This document shows, piece by piece, positions 57,357 to 64,000 of a DNA stretch of 64,000 bases; the first letter of the stretch is position 1; every line of letters starts with the position of its first letter. Made by a program: the position numbers and the translations under genes. This DNA is from Schaalia odontolytica (GTDB lineage: Bacteria; Actinomycetota; Actinomycetes; Actinomycetales; Actinomycetaceae), in NCBI RefSeq assembly GCF_024584435.1, contig NZ_CP102197.1:1-64000 (forward strand), in the 5' to 3' direction. The notes under the pieces were generated by a model. That model was not told the origin of the DNA. It saw nothing but the letters and a program-made list of their open reading frames with translations, and did no database searches.

Positions 57357-57915
57357 GCCGAGAGCCGAGAGCCGGTGGGAGACACGCGCGACCGACGAGT
57401 AAGAACGAGCTGATCACCGCATCCGCACGCGGGTACGGGAAGCTCATGGAGTTTGCTGCCTCCATGACCGAAGGCGAACTGGCGGCCCCTTCGACTTCTC
57501 CGCCGACAAGGGCCGGAAGGAGGCGCACTGGAGCCGGGACAAGAACCTGCGCGACGTCCTGGCTCACCTCCACGAGTGGCACCGGCTCCTCCTGGACTGG
57601 GTGGGTGCCAACGAGGTCGGGGAGAAGCGGCCATTCCTGCCCGAACCCTACACGTGGCGGACCTACGGCGACATGAACGTCGCCCTGTGGCGCAAGCATC
57701 AGGACACGCCCCTGGACCTGCTGGATCAGTCCCACAGTGCGGTCATGGCCCTGGCGGAGGGGTTCTCCGACGAGGACCTGTTCGACAGGGGACGATTCGA
57801 CTGGACGGGGACCACGACGCTCGGCTCCTACTTTGTGAGCGCCACGAGTTCCCACTACGACTGGGCGCTTAAGAAGCTCCGCGCCCACCGAAGGGCGTGC
57901 GCGAGGCGCGACTAG
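57353..57915 (+). pseudogene. ClbS/DfsB-family protein, frameshifted
   Basis: The first frame (from GTG 57353) gives RPTSKNELITASARGYGKLM and EFAASMTEGEL; the family continues in a second frame from about 57487 (FDFSADKGRKEAHWSRDKNL, then HEWHRLLLDWVGANEVGEKR, PFLPEPYTWRTYGDMN, GTTTLGSYFVSATSSHYDWA). The frame change at about 57482-57490, next to CCCC, fits a one-base deletion. ClbS/DfsB are DinB-like four-helix proteins; ClbS protects against colibactin. Restoring one base gives a full-length protein. Confidence 0.85.
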
Positions 57916-57985
57916 CCGAGGGCCGCGGTGCATGCCGCGACAGCGCGCGGCACAGGAGTCCGAGCGGCTCGCCAGCCCCCGCGAC

Positions 57986-58411
57986 TCACGCCCCGGCCTC
58001 GCCGTAGCGGCGGCGCAACTCCGCGCGCAGATCCCTGAAGTATCGGGCCTGGTATGAGCGCAGGAACAGCCTGGCAACCCATCGGGGGACGAACCTGCCC
58101 CGCACGTCCACGTCCTCCGTGAAGCTCAGGCGGCACCCGGATCCCGCCGGGATGAACACGCCTCGCCAGCATCCCTCCAGGGTATCCCCGTCGATGGAGA
58201 ACTCCCAGAGTCGTTCCTCCTGCCGACGCACGGTCGTGAAACGAATGGGCTTGCCGCCTTTGGGATACTCCACGAAGTCGCGCTCGCCGGCCCTCTCGCA
58301 TCGCTCCAGGTCCGAACGCCACCGCCACTGATCGACGTCGGTGACGATCCGCCACACCTGGGATACCGACCAGGGCAGGTCGGCCTCGTGAATCACGCGA
58401 ACTCGCGTCAT
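57986..58411 (-). CDS. SRPBCC-family protein (polyketide cyclase-like)
   Basis: The 141-residue protein has a START-like ligand cavity fold: VRVIHEADLPWSVSQVWRIVTD at the N-terminus, WRWRSDLERCE, EFSIDGDTLEGCWRGVFIP and a long C-terminal helix (LFLRSYQARYFRDLRAEL). Family members bind hydrophobic ligands or act as cyclases; the ligand here is unknown. GGGGAG lies 5 nt before ATG. Confidence 0.8.
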   Translation of the reverse strand: MTRVRVIHEADLPWSVSQVWRIVTDVDQWRWRSDLERCERAGERDFVEYPKGGKPIRFTTVRRQEERLWEFSIDGDTLEGCWRGVFIPAGSGCRLSFTEDVDVRGRFVPRWVARLFLRSYQARYFRDLRAELRRRYGEAGA

Positions 58412-58491
58412 CGCTCCCCACCGTCCTTCTTCACACGGGAGTTACGGTGCCGGATGTGTCTGCCGCCTCCCCGTCGCGAGGCGCTGCCCGG

Positions 58492-59409
58492 TCACCCTCT
58501 CAGGATACACAGTTCCCTGAAGCGGTCGTCCAGTTCAGCGATCCTCCCCAGTGTGTCTGCCAAGGCGAGGTTGTCCTCCGTCAGGTTGTGCAGGTGCGCC
58601 TGCCCGAACAGGGAGGCGATCCGCTCCTTGAGCTCCGCCCGCTCCGGGTCGTGGTCGGCCAGGAATCGGGCAGCGTAGAGGCTCCTCGCCGCGGCCAAGC
58701 GGAAACTGAAGTACTGGTGCATCTGCTTTTGCTGCTGGCTCATGCCGTTGCGTCGGATGGCCTCGGCGTAGGCGCGGATGACGCCCTGCTCGCCCGCGTC
58801 GTAACGCTTCCTCATGATCGAGGATACCTCCCGGTAGACCTCCTCCTGCGTAGGTTCCCTTACCCGCGTGAAGGCGCCCCACATGGAGAACGACCCGCGC
58901 CTGTAGGAGATTGCCCGTGCTTCCCAGGCCTTTGCGAAGTCCTGGAACTCCATGCTCATGTAGGGGAAACCCGCCGGATCATGCAGATGTACGCGACCGC
59001 CGTCGAGACCGAGAACGCACACGAAGTGGTCGACCCCGCCCAGGCCGTGAAAGTTCGGGTTGTAGGTGAGCAGCCCCATGTCCAGGGGGCCCGCCACCAC
59101 GGGGCCGCTCTCCAGCATGCGGGCGAGGCGATCGCGGACCTCGGTGAGGTCGGTCGTAGGTCCTTCGACGAAGAAGTCCTCCCACGCGAAGCCAAGCATG
59201 CGCAGGCAGTTGCTGATGGACACGTCGGGCTCCCCGTTGTCGAAGAAAACGAGCGGATGCCGAGGGTCGTCTTTCATGATGCTCGCACCGTTGCCCATCA
59301 CCATGAGCGCCTCCAGGTACTCGGGACGCACGTCGACACCGACGGAGTCCAGGGCCATCGCCAGGGAGTTGGTGTAGCACAGCGACACGTCTCCGAAGTA
59401 CATGCTCAT
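58492..59409 (-). CDS. BtrH N-terminal-like papain-fold protein
   Basis: The 305-residue cytosolic protein resembles the BtrH_N family (named after butirosin BtrH, an acyltransferase with a papain-like fold). A Cys-His-Asp set is visible: Cys11 in SLCYTNSLAMAL, His128 in GGVDHFVCVLG and Asp144 in VHLHDPAGFP. The rest (150-305) is helical. Relatives also occur as peptidase C39-like proteins. The expected acyl-carrier or peptide substrate is not encoded nearby. GAGGAGAACGC precedes ATG, and a minus-strand promoter lies at 59563-59591. Confidence 0.72.
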   Translation of the reverse strand: MSMYFGDVSLCYTNSLAMALDSVGVDVRPEYLEALMVMGNGASIMKDDPRHPLVFFDNGEPDVSISNCLRMLGFAWEDFFVEGPTTDLTEVRDRLARMLESGPVVAGPLDMGLLTYNPNFHGLGGVDHFVCVLGLDGGRVHLHDPAGFPYMSMEFQDFAKAWEARAISYRRGSFSMWGAFTRVREPTQEEVYREVSSIMRKRYDAGEQGVIRAYAEAIRRNGMSQQQKQMHQYFSFRLAAARSLYAARFLADHDPERAELKERIASLFGQAHLHNLTEDNLALADTLGRIAELDDRFRELCILRG

Positions 59410-59480
59410 GCGTTCTCCTCGCTATGTGGGCGTATCTGAATCAACCTGCGCGCGACGACTCCCAGGCCGGGACAGCGCAA
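59406..59480 (-). CDS. Possible 24-residue leader ORF
   Basis: A TTG at 59480 with AAAGG 6 nt upstream opens a 24-codon frame whose stop overlaps the BtrH_N-like start (ATGA). It lies inside the long leader of that transcript. It could allow coupled translation. Short frames of this size occur by chance in GC-rich DNA, so it is weakly supported. Confidence 0.2.
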   Translation of the reverse strand: MRCPGLGVVARRLIQIRPHSEENA

Positions 59481-59562
59481 GCCGCGCCTTTCGTCCCTCC
59501 TATGAGACTGCGTGTGCGGGGCAGGTGGGGGAGGAGCGGTCGGTGCTCACTGCCCTCCCCCG

Positions 59563-59591
59563 ACGATAACGGAGAGAAAAAATCCCGTCAA
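59563..59591 (-). promoter_or_regulatory. Promoter of the BtrH_N-like gene
   Basis: On the minus strand TTGACG (59586-59591) and TATCGT (59563-59568) are 17 bp apart in an AT-rich patch that stands out from its surroundings. The transcript would have a leader of about 150 nt containing a GGGGGAGG/CCTCCCCC pairing. Confidence 0.55.
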
Positions 59592-59701
59592 CACAACGAA
59601 AAATCATTCTTGTCGGGACTGTCTCCGGCGACCGAGAATCCCGCGTTCCGAGAGCCGCCGATGCCCCGATGTGAGGGCGGTCGCGTTGCTCGTCGCCTTC
59701 C

Positions 59702-60031
59702 TCACCCTAGGAGGAACTCGTGCTCGCGCCGGATCAGGCCGTCTTCGACGTCGAACACCTCGAACGACCTCATCCCGGAGTCGTCGACCAGCAGGACGAC
59801 GATGCGGCGTCCGTCGGCGGCTTCGTGCGCCTCCTCCACGCGGAAGTGTGCATCGGACGCCGCGTAGGCGTCCCGGATTGTCCGCAGGTACTCCTCGACC
59901 CCTTGGATCGTCCTGTTTTCCTCGCCGTGCAGGTGCCACACCACGTCCGGGTGCAAGAATGCCCTGTACGTTTCCCAGTCCCGCTCGTTCTCGGCCCGGA
60001 AGAAGCGGGCGAGCGTTTCCGCCGCCTTCAC
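59702..60031 (-). CDS. SnoaL/NTF2-like protein
   Basis: The 109-residue protein has the NTF2-like cone fold: TLARFFRAENERDWETYRAF, LHPDVVWHLHGE and GVEEYLRTIRDAY, then strands DGRRIVVLLVDDSG and GLIRREHEFLL. GTG 60031 with AAGGGG 6 nt upstream is the start. The family covers polyketide cyclases and many unknown small enzymes. It lies 92 bp downstream of the PPOX gene on the same strand. Confidence 0.8.
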   Translation of the reverse strand: MKAAETLARFFRAENERDWETYRAFLHPDVVWHLHGEENRTIQGVEEYLRTIRDAYAASDAHFRVEEAHEAADGRRIVVLLVDDSGMRSFEVFDVEDGLIRREHEFLLG

Positions 60032-60123
60032 GGGCGCCCCTTAGGGGTCCGCGTCCGCGGGCTCGCCCCTGAAGCCGCGTTCACGGGCGCCTCCTCAAGG
60101 CCAGATCCACCGGCGCCACCCTC

Positions 60124-60639
60124 TCAGAGGTCGACGTGCTGACGAGCGGAGAACCCGCGTTCCTTGAGCCTGCCGCTGACGTAGTCGTAGCGAGTGGGGG
60201 TCACCTTGATGATGTTCATGACGAAGGGCAGCCCGCGCAGCCGTTCCACCGGGATGCCGCGCAACCGGCAAGCACGCTCGTACTCCTCGCCGAAGGGCTC
60301 GAGCACCTCGGCCGTGCCCGTCACCTGCAATCCGGCGAGCGTGTCGAAGGAGATGTCGTCGTCGTGGATCGCCAGGCACACGTTGCTGTTCTCCCGCAAC
60401 GCCCGGAACTTCAGGCCCCCCTCGCTGACGATCCAGAAGGCCCCCTCGGCGTGGACGTATTCGACGGTCGTGTTGCGCACGATCCCAGCGCCCGCCGTGG
60501 CCAGCGCGCAGATCTTGTGGCGGCCGAGGAACTCCTCGATCTCGGCGATCAGCTCGCCCTCGGGCATGCGCGCCTCGCCGGCCTCCTGGTCGAGCCAGCG
60601 CCTCGCCGCCGCCTCCCAGTCGATTGCGCTTCCATCCAT
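60124..60639 (-). CDS. Pyridoxamine 5'-phosphate oxidase family protein
   Basis: ATG 60639 is chosen because GGGAGAGG lies 5-8 nt before it; the longer open frame is chance. The 171-residue protein has the split-barrel flavin fold: CALATAGAGIVRNTTVEYVH, GAFWIVSEGGLKFRALREN, NVCLAIHDD, GLQVTGTAEVL. These proteins bind FMN, F420 or heme; the cofactor is not readable here. Confidence 0.85.
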   Translation of the reverse strand: MDGSAIDWEAAARRWLDQEAGEARMPEGELIAEIEEFLGRHKICALATAGAGIVRNTTVEYVHAEGAFWIVSEGGLKFRALRENSNVCLAIHDDDISFDTLAGLQVTGTAEVLEPFGEEYERACRLRGIPVERLRGLPFVMNIIKVTPTRYDYVSGRLKERGFSARQHVDL

Positions 60640-60823
60640 GGGTCCTCTCCCTTCGGGGTCGGGGTCCGCGCCGCACGGGCCCTCCCCACCAGCATAGGCC
60701 GGGTCAATGGCGCTTCGGGCGCCCGTGGGAGAGGGGTGCTGGGACCTCGGTGCCTTGAAAGGCGGCGGCCGACGGTGTTCCCTGTGAACAGCCCGATCCG
60801 AAGACCCGAAAGAGGTGGCCGCC

Positions 60824-61633
60824 GTGGCCGAGCTGAGCGAGCTGTCGAAGACCCTGTACATTCCACTCGTGGGGCGCATCTACGCGTCCAGGCACTACCC
60901 GTCGATGATCCACGATCCCAAGGCCCTCGGCCTGGAGTCCTCCCTTCCTGCGGATGCGGCCACGATGAATCGCGGGCAGAACGAGTACACCATGGTGTCG
61001 AGCGTCGCGCGCTCGGTCAACATGGACCGGCGGATCCGGGGGTTCCTTGCGGCGCGCCCCGACGCGGCGGTCGTCAACGCCGGATGCGGACTGGAGACGG
61101 CGTACTGGCGCTGCGACAACGGGCGCGCACGCTGGTTCGAGCTCGACCTGCCCGAGGTCATCAGCGTGCGCGGCGAACTCCTGCCGCCCGGCCAGCGGCA
61201 GGTCCTGATCCCGGGGGACATGTTCGACTACTCGTGGATCGACCGGGTGAAGGAGTTCGGTGAGCGCCCCACCATCGTCGTCGTCTCCGGGGTCTTCTAC
61301 TACTTCGACGAGGACCGGGTCGTCGATTTCATCAACCATCTCGCCGCCTTCGACGAGGCGCGGGTGGTCTTCGACTCGACCTCCTCGAAGGGACTGAAGC
61401 TCTCGCAGGCGTACGTCAAGCGCATGAAGAACGACTCGGCCATGCGGTTCTCCATCGACGACCCCCGTGAGTTCGTCGGCAGGCTCACAGGCGGGGCGCG
61501 CCTCGTCGAACACGTGCCCTACTACCGCGACATTGAGCGACGAGGAGTGGGGCTTATCCCCCGGGCGTACATGCGCGTCTCCGACATGTTCCACATGGTG
61601 TCCATGACCACTATCAGCGTCCGGGAGCCGTGA
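60824..61633 (+). CDS. LCM-type SAM-dependent O-methyltransferase
   Basis: The 269-residue protein belongs to the leucine carboxyl methyltransferase / polyketide O-methyltransferase family (PF04072): GRIYASRHYPSMIHDPKAL, DRRIRGFLAARPDAAVVNAG with CGLET (SAM site), RWFELDLPEV and VVVSGVFYYFDEDRV. GTG 60824 follows AAAGAGG by 8 nt; GTG 60815 is less well placed. The substrate may be a carboxylate of a small metabolite. Divergent from the PPOX gene. Confidence 0.85.
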   Translation: MAELSELSKTLYIPLVGRIYASRHYPSMIHDPKALGLESSLPADAATMNRGQNEYTMVSSVARSVNMDRRIRGFLAARPDAAVVNAGCGLETAYWRCDNGRARWFELDLPEVISVRGELLPPGQRQVLIPGDMFDYSWIDRVKEFGERPTIVVVSGVFYYFDEDRVVDFINHLAAFDEARVVFDSTSSKGLKLSQAYVKRMKNDSAMRFSIDDPREFVGRLTGGARLVEHVPYYRDIERRGVGLIPRAYMRVSDMFHMVSMTTISVREP

Positions 61634-61758
61634 GCGGCCTGGCCCTACGGGCCGCCAGGAGTCCTCGGGAGCGCGGTCGGATCAGGCCGGCAGGTGCGCC
61701 GCGGGGAGCCCGCTGCGCCGCAAGGAGCCCTGCAACCAGGGAGACAAGGAGTCCGACG

Positions 61759-62304
61759 ATGAGGTACGCCGAAACGGTGGCATTGAAGGGCGGGGCGGAG
61801 CTCCTCGTGAGGAACGCCGTCGCCTCGGACGCCCGGGCGCTGCGCGAGACCATGCGCCGCACGCATTCGGAGACCGACTACCTACTGTCCTACCCGGACG
61901 AGCAGAACGCCGACGAGGAACAGGGGGCGCGCCTCCTGGAAGGGACGGAACACAGCGGCAACGAGGTCGAGCTCGTCGCCATGATCGACGGGCGGATCGT
62001 GGGAACCGCGGGAGTCACAGCGGTGGGCGGCAGGCGCAAGGTGAGGCACCGGGCGCGATTCGGGATCAGCGTGCTGAAGGAGCACTGGGGGATGGGGATC
62101 GGCCGGGTGCTGATGGAGGCGTGCATTGACTGCGCCCGGCGGGCGGGTTACGCCCAGCTCGAGCTCGAAGTGGTGGCGGACAATGAACGGGCGGTGTCCC
62201 TTTACCGGCGCGCGGGGTTCGAGGAGTACGGGCGCAACCCCCGGGGCTACCGGTCCTCGTCCGCGGGGTTCCAGGAACTGGTGCACATGAGGCTGGAACT
62301 GTAG
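61759..62304 (+). CDS. GNAT-family N-acetyltransferase
   Basis: ATG 61759 has AAGGAG 8 nt upstream; the longer frame to 61630 is not needed. The 181-residue protein has the GNAT core: VRNAVASDARALRETM, VGTAGVTAVGG, acetyl-CoA motif A HWGMGIGRVLMEACIDCARR, and LELEVVADNERAVSLYRRAG with FEEYG. Substrate unknown (could be an antibiotic, amine or protein N-terminus). Confidence 0.9.
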   Translation: MRYAETVALKGGAELLVRNAVASDARALRETMRRTHSETDYLLSYPDEQNADEEQGARLLEGTEHSGNEVELVAMIDGRIVGTAGVTAVGGRRKVRHRARFGISVLKEHWGMGIGRVLMEACIDCARRAGYAQLELEVVADNERAVSLYRRAGFEEYGRNPRGYRSSSAGFQELVHMRLEL

Positions 62305-62344
62305 TGCCCCGAAGGCGGTCCCGGTCCCCCGGGCCGCCAGGGGC

Positions 62345-62629
62345 TCACAGTTCGGCGCGCACCCGCTCCACCAGGTCCGCCAGCGCGTCGCGGTCCTCCA
62401 CATCGACCAGGCGCATGGGCTTCGCCCCGGGGTAGGGGCTGCACTGGACCGTCAGGGCGGCGGACGAGGCGGGGGTCTCCTTGAGCAGGAACCGGTCGTC
62501 GTAGACTCCCCCGAACAGCGTGCCGCGCGCGTAGAGCAGGTATTCGCCCATCATCGCGCGGTGGGTGACGCCCTCGACCCGCCCGAGCAGGTCGAGGACG
62601 TGGGCCAGGTACTCCGGTGTCGAGGCCAT
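62345..62629 (-). CDS. TfoX/Sxy N-terminal domain protein
   Basis: The 94-residue protein has the TfoX_N domain: YLAHVLDLLGRVEGVTHRAM then MGEYLLYARGTLFGGVYDDR and PYPGAKPM. It lacks the C-terminal helix-hairpin-helix of full TfoX, so it is the single-domain form common outside proteobacteria. It is 15 nt downstream of the GyrI-like gene and probably co-transcribed. Role unknown. Confidence 0.85.
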   Translation of the reverse strand: MASTPEYLAHVLDLLGRVEGVTHRAMMGEYLLYARGTLFGGVYDDRFLLKETPASSAALTVQCSPYPGAKPMRLVDVEDRDALADLVERVRAEL

Positions 62630-62644
62630 GACGGCTCCTGCCCC

Positions 62645-63277
62645 TCAGACGGCTTTGATCGGATGGCGCACGACGGTCCGCAGCTTCTCGGGCGCGACCT
62701 TGCGGGCGTCGCCCAAGTAGATCTCGTGGTGGTGGCGCTCGTCGGTGATGTCGAGCGCGTAGCCCTGGGCCTCCATGTGCGCGTGCATGGCCTCAACGGT
62801 CGCGGGCTCGTCGTCGTAGGGGCCCACGTGCATGCACTGCACGCACAGGCCCTCGTCGTAGGGCAGGAATTCGACCTCGCTGAAGTCGCCGCCCTTCTTC
62901 GAGGCCGCCTCGGCCTTCGCCCACTCCACTTCCTGCGCCGTCGCGAAGTCGGGCAGGCGGATGAGGGAGATCCAGTCGAAGTCCTCCTTGTGGGCGTAAT
63001 CCACATCGTGCGGGTCCTGCTGCCACCAGAAGCCCTCCAGGGGCGGCACCACGAAGTCGAAGTACCCGTCGACGCGGTGGGTGCCCTTCTTCGACATCTT
63101 GATGGCGTAGGCGACGCCGTAGAGCAGTTCGATGGCGCGCTTGTACGCGCCGCCCTCGGCGTTGGGGTCGCCGTGCCCGCGCACCGCCAGGTAGTTCATC
63201 GGCGGCACCGTGACGATGCCGGGCCGCTTCGGCGGCACGTAGAGCTCCTTGTGCTCCTTCTTGAAGTCGAAGGCCAT
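62645..63277 (-). CDS. GyrI-like small-molecule-binding protein
   Basis: The 210-residue protein resembles the stand-alone GyrI-like/SOUL-type family: YVPPKRPGIVTVPPMNYLAV, GVAYAIKMSKKGTHRVDGYF, PLEGFWWQQD and CMHVGPYDDEPATVEAM, then HHEIYLGDARK. Such proteins bind or hydrolyse small cationic or electrophilic molecules. GGAGGAGAG-type sequence precedes ATG 63277. It heads a unit with the TfoX-like gene. Confidence 0.87.
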   Translation of the reverse strand: MAFDFKKEHKELYVPPKRPGIVTVPPMNYLAVRGHGDPNAEGGAYKRAIELLYGVAYAIKMSKKGTHRVDGYFDFVVPPLEGFWWQQDPHDVDYAHKEDFDWISLIRLPDFATAQEVEWAKAEAASKKGGDFSEVEFLPYDEGLCVQCMHVGPYDDEPATVEAMHAHMEAQGYALDITDERHHHEIYLGDARKVAPEKLRTVVRHPIKAV

Positions 63278-63322
63278 GACTGCTCTCCTCCTGCGTCGGT
63301 CGGTCCGCCGGGCCCCTCCATC

Positions 63323-64000
63323 TTACCGGCCCCGTTTCCACTCCACGTAGTCCATCGGGGGCAGGTACTTGTGCTCCCACACGCCGTCCGGGGAGGGGCA
63401 GTACTCGGTGATCGGACATCCCGTGAAGAGGTCGTCGGCGAGGGCGAGGACCACGTCCGCCAGCTCCAAGCGCTCCGTGTAGCGCCTCGGGATCCCCGCC
63501 AGGCCCAGGCGCGCGCCGACGATATTGCCCGCGATGGCCCCCGTTGAGTCGCTGTCCCCCGAATGGTTCACGGCTGAGACGACCGTCCCCTCGAAGTCGT
63601 CCTCGTGGCGCAGCGCGCACAGGAGCGCGATGGCGAGCGCTTCCTCGGCCACCCACCCCTCGCCCAGTTGGTGGATCGCCTCCACGTCCGGTGCGGTGCT
63701 GTCCGCCAGGCGCAGCACGAGGCGCATCAGCTCCTGCAGTTCCCCCACCCGGCGCGCGCCCGGGTGCGCCTCGGGCAGGATGGCGAGCGCCTGCTCGGCG
63801 GCCCCGCGCACGGAGTCCGCCTCCCCGTGGGCGAGGGCGCTCACGATGTGGGCGAAGACCCCGGCGGGCAGCCACCCCAGTTCGTGGCCGTGCGTGAGCG
63901 CCGCCAGCTGCGCCCCCAGGCGCTGCACGGCGGCGCCGTCGGCCCCCCGGGGGCCGGCGAGCAGACCCGCGGGCGCGACGCGCATGATCCCGCCGCACCC
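63323..64000 (-). CDS. ADP-ribosylglycohydrolase family protein (5' partial)
   Basis: The C-terminal 225 residues are present; the frame runs off the right edge. GCGGIMRVAPAGLL is the family segment after the first metal site, and VVSAVNHSGDSDSTGAIAGN has the paired Asp residues that bind Mg2+ in DraG/ARH3-like hydrolases, which remove ADP-ribose from proteins, nucleic acids or small molecules. The protein ends YCPSPDGVWEHKYLPPMDYV. Target not known; no ADP-ribosyltransferase is visible nearby. Confidence 0.88.
   Translation of the reverse strand, partial: GCGGIMRVAPAGLLAGPRGADGAAVQRLGAQLAALTHGHELGWLPAGVFAHIVSALAHGEADSVRGAAEQALAILPEAHPGARRVGELQELMRLVLRLADSTAPDVEAIHQLGEGWVAEEALAIALLCALRHEDDFEGTVVSAVNHSGDSDSTGAIAGNIVGARLGLAGIPRRYTERLELADVVLALADDLFTGCPITEYCPSPDGVWEHKYLPPMDYVEWKRGR

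Noticed and set aside
59420..60140. Plus-strand frames opposite the SnoaL-like gene
   Set aside because: Composition is that of antisense shadows, whereas the minus strand gives an NTF2-like protein.

Overview
The window comes from a high-GC actinobacterium. The 16S rRNA (for example the stretch just after position 4915), the long 23S with the actinobacterial helix-54 insertion, the gene families and the frequent leaderless starts all fit the Actinomyces/Schaalia group; the 16S looks closest to Schaalia (Actinomyces) odontolytica. That placement is from memory of the family, not from a search.

Layout. 0-4.4 kb: tail of a probable sorbose/sorbitol gene set (SDR end plus a large zinc dehydrogenase), an unknown protein and an alanine:sodium symporter. 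4.6-10.2 kb: a complete rrn operon (16S-23S-5S, no tRNA in the spacer) with promoter, RNase III-type processing stems and terminator. 10.3-18.7 kb: a flavin reductase, protein O-mannosyltransferase, a four-gene Zn/Mn ABC importer behind a Zur-like operator, rsmI and pncA. 18.8-28.4 kb: metG, then a sucrose PTS module (scrB, scrA, scrR) followed by ptsH and ptsI, so the transporter and the general phosphotransfer proteins lie side by side. 28.4-32.9 kb: a PspC-type envelope-stress locus (PspC membrane protein diverging from a PspC-fused histidine kinase and its response regulator), resembling EsrISR of corynebacteria. 33-46.3 kb: core genes DUF1846, pcrA/uvrD, sucCD, DUF6350, purH (with a ZTP riboswitch), bioY and guaA.

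46.3-50 kb is a small accessory island: a phd-doc toxin-antitoxin pair with a perfect operator palindrome, a DUF2262 gene, a membrane protein, a methyltransferase and a decayed second DUF2262 3' end. 50-57.9 kb holds an SDR, LtrA/AraC and TetR/membrane pairs, a DUF3290-DUF421 pair in which DUF3290 carries an in-frame amber codon, an MFS exporter and a frameshifted ClbS/DfsB gene. 58-64 kb is a run of small single-domain enzymes (SRPBCC, BtrH_N-like, SnoaL-like, PPOX, O-methyltransferase, GNAT, TfoX, GyrI-like, ADP-ribosylglycohydrolase) whose common purpose is not evident.

No prophage, insertion sequence or CRISPR array was seen. The least explained DNA lies in intergenic gaps: several short-repeat arrays are arranged as mirror images around a centre (best at 24802-24902, three plus three copies with an exact 19-bp period; also near 17753-17825 and 44336-44504), next to tandem repeats of 38 and 57 bp, both multiples of 19. 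Many transcription units end in hairpins built on the same GACGAGGCCGGGGC word.
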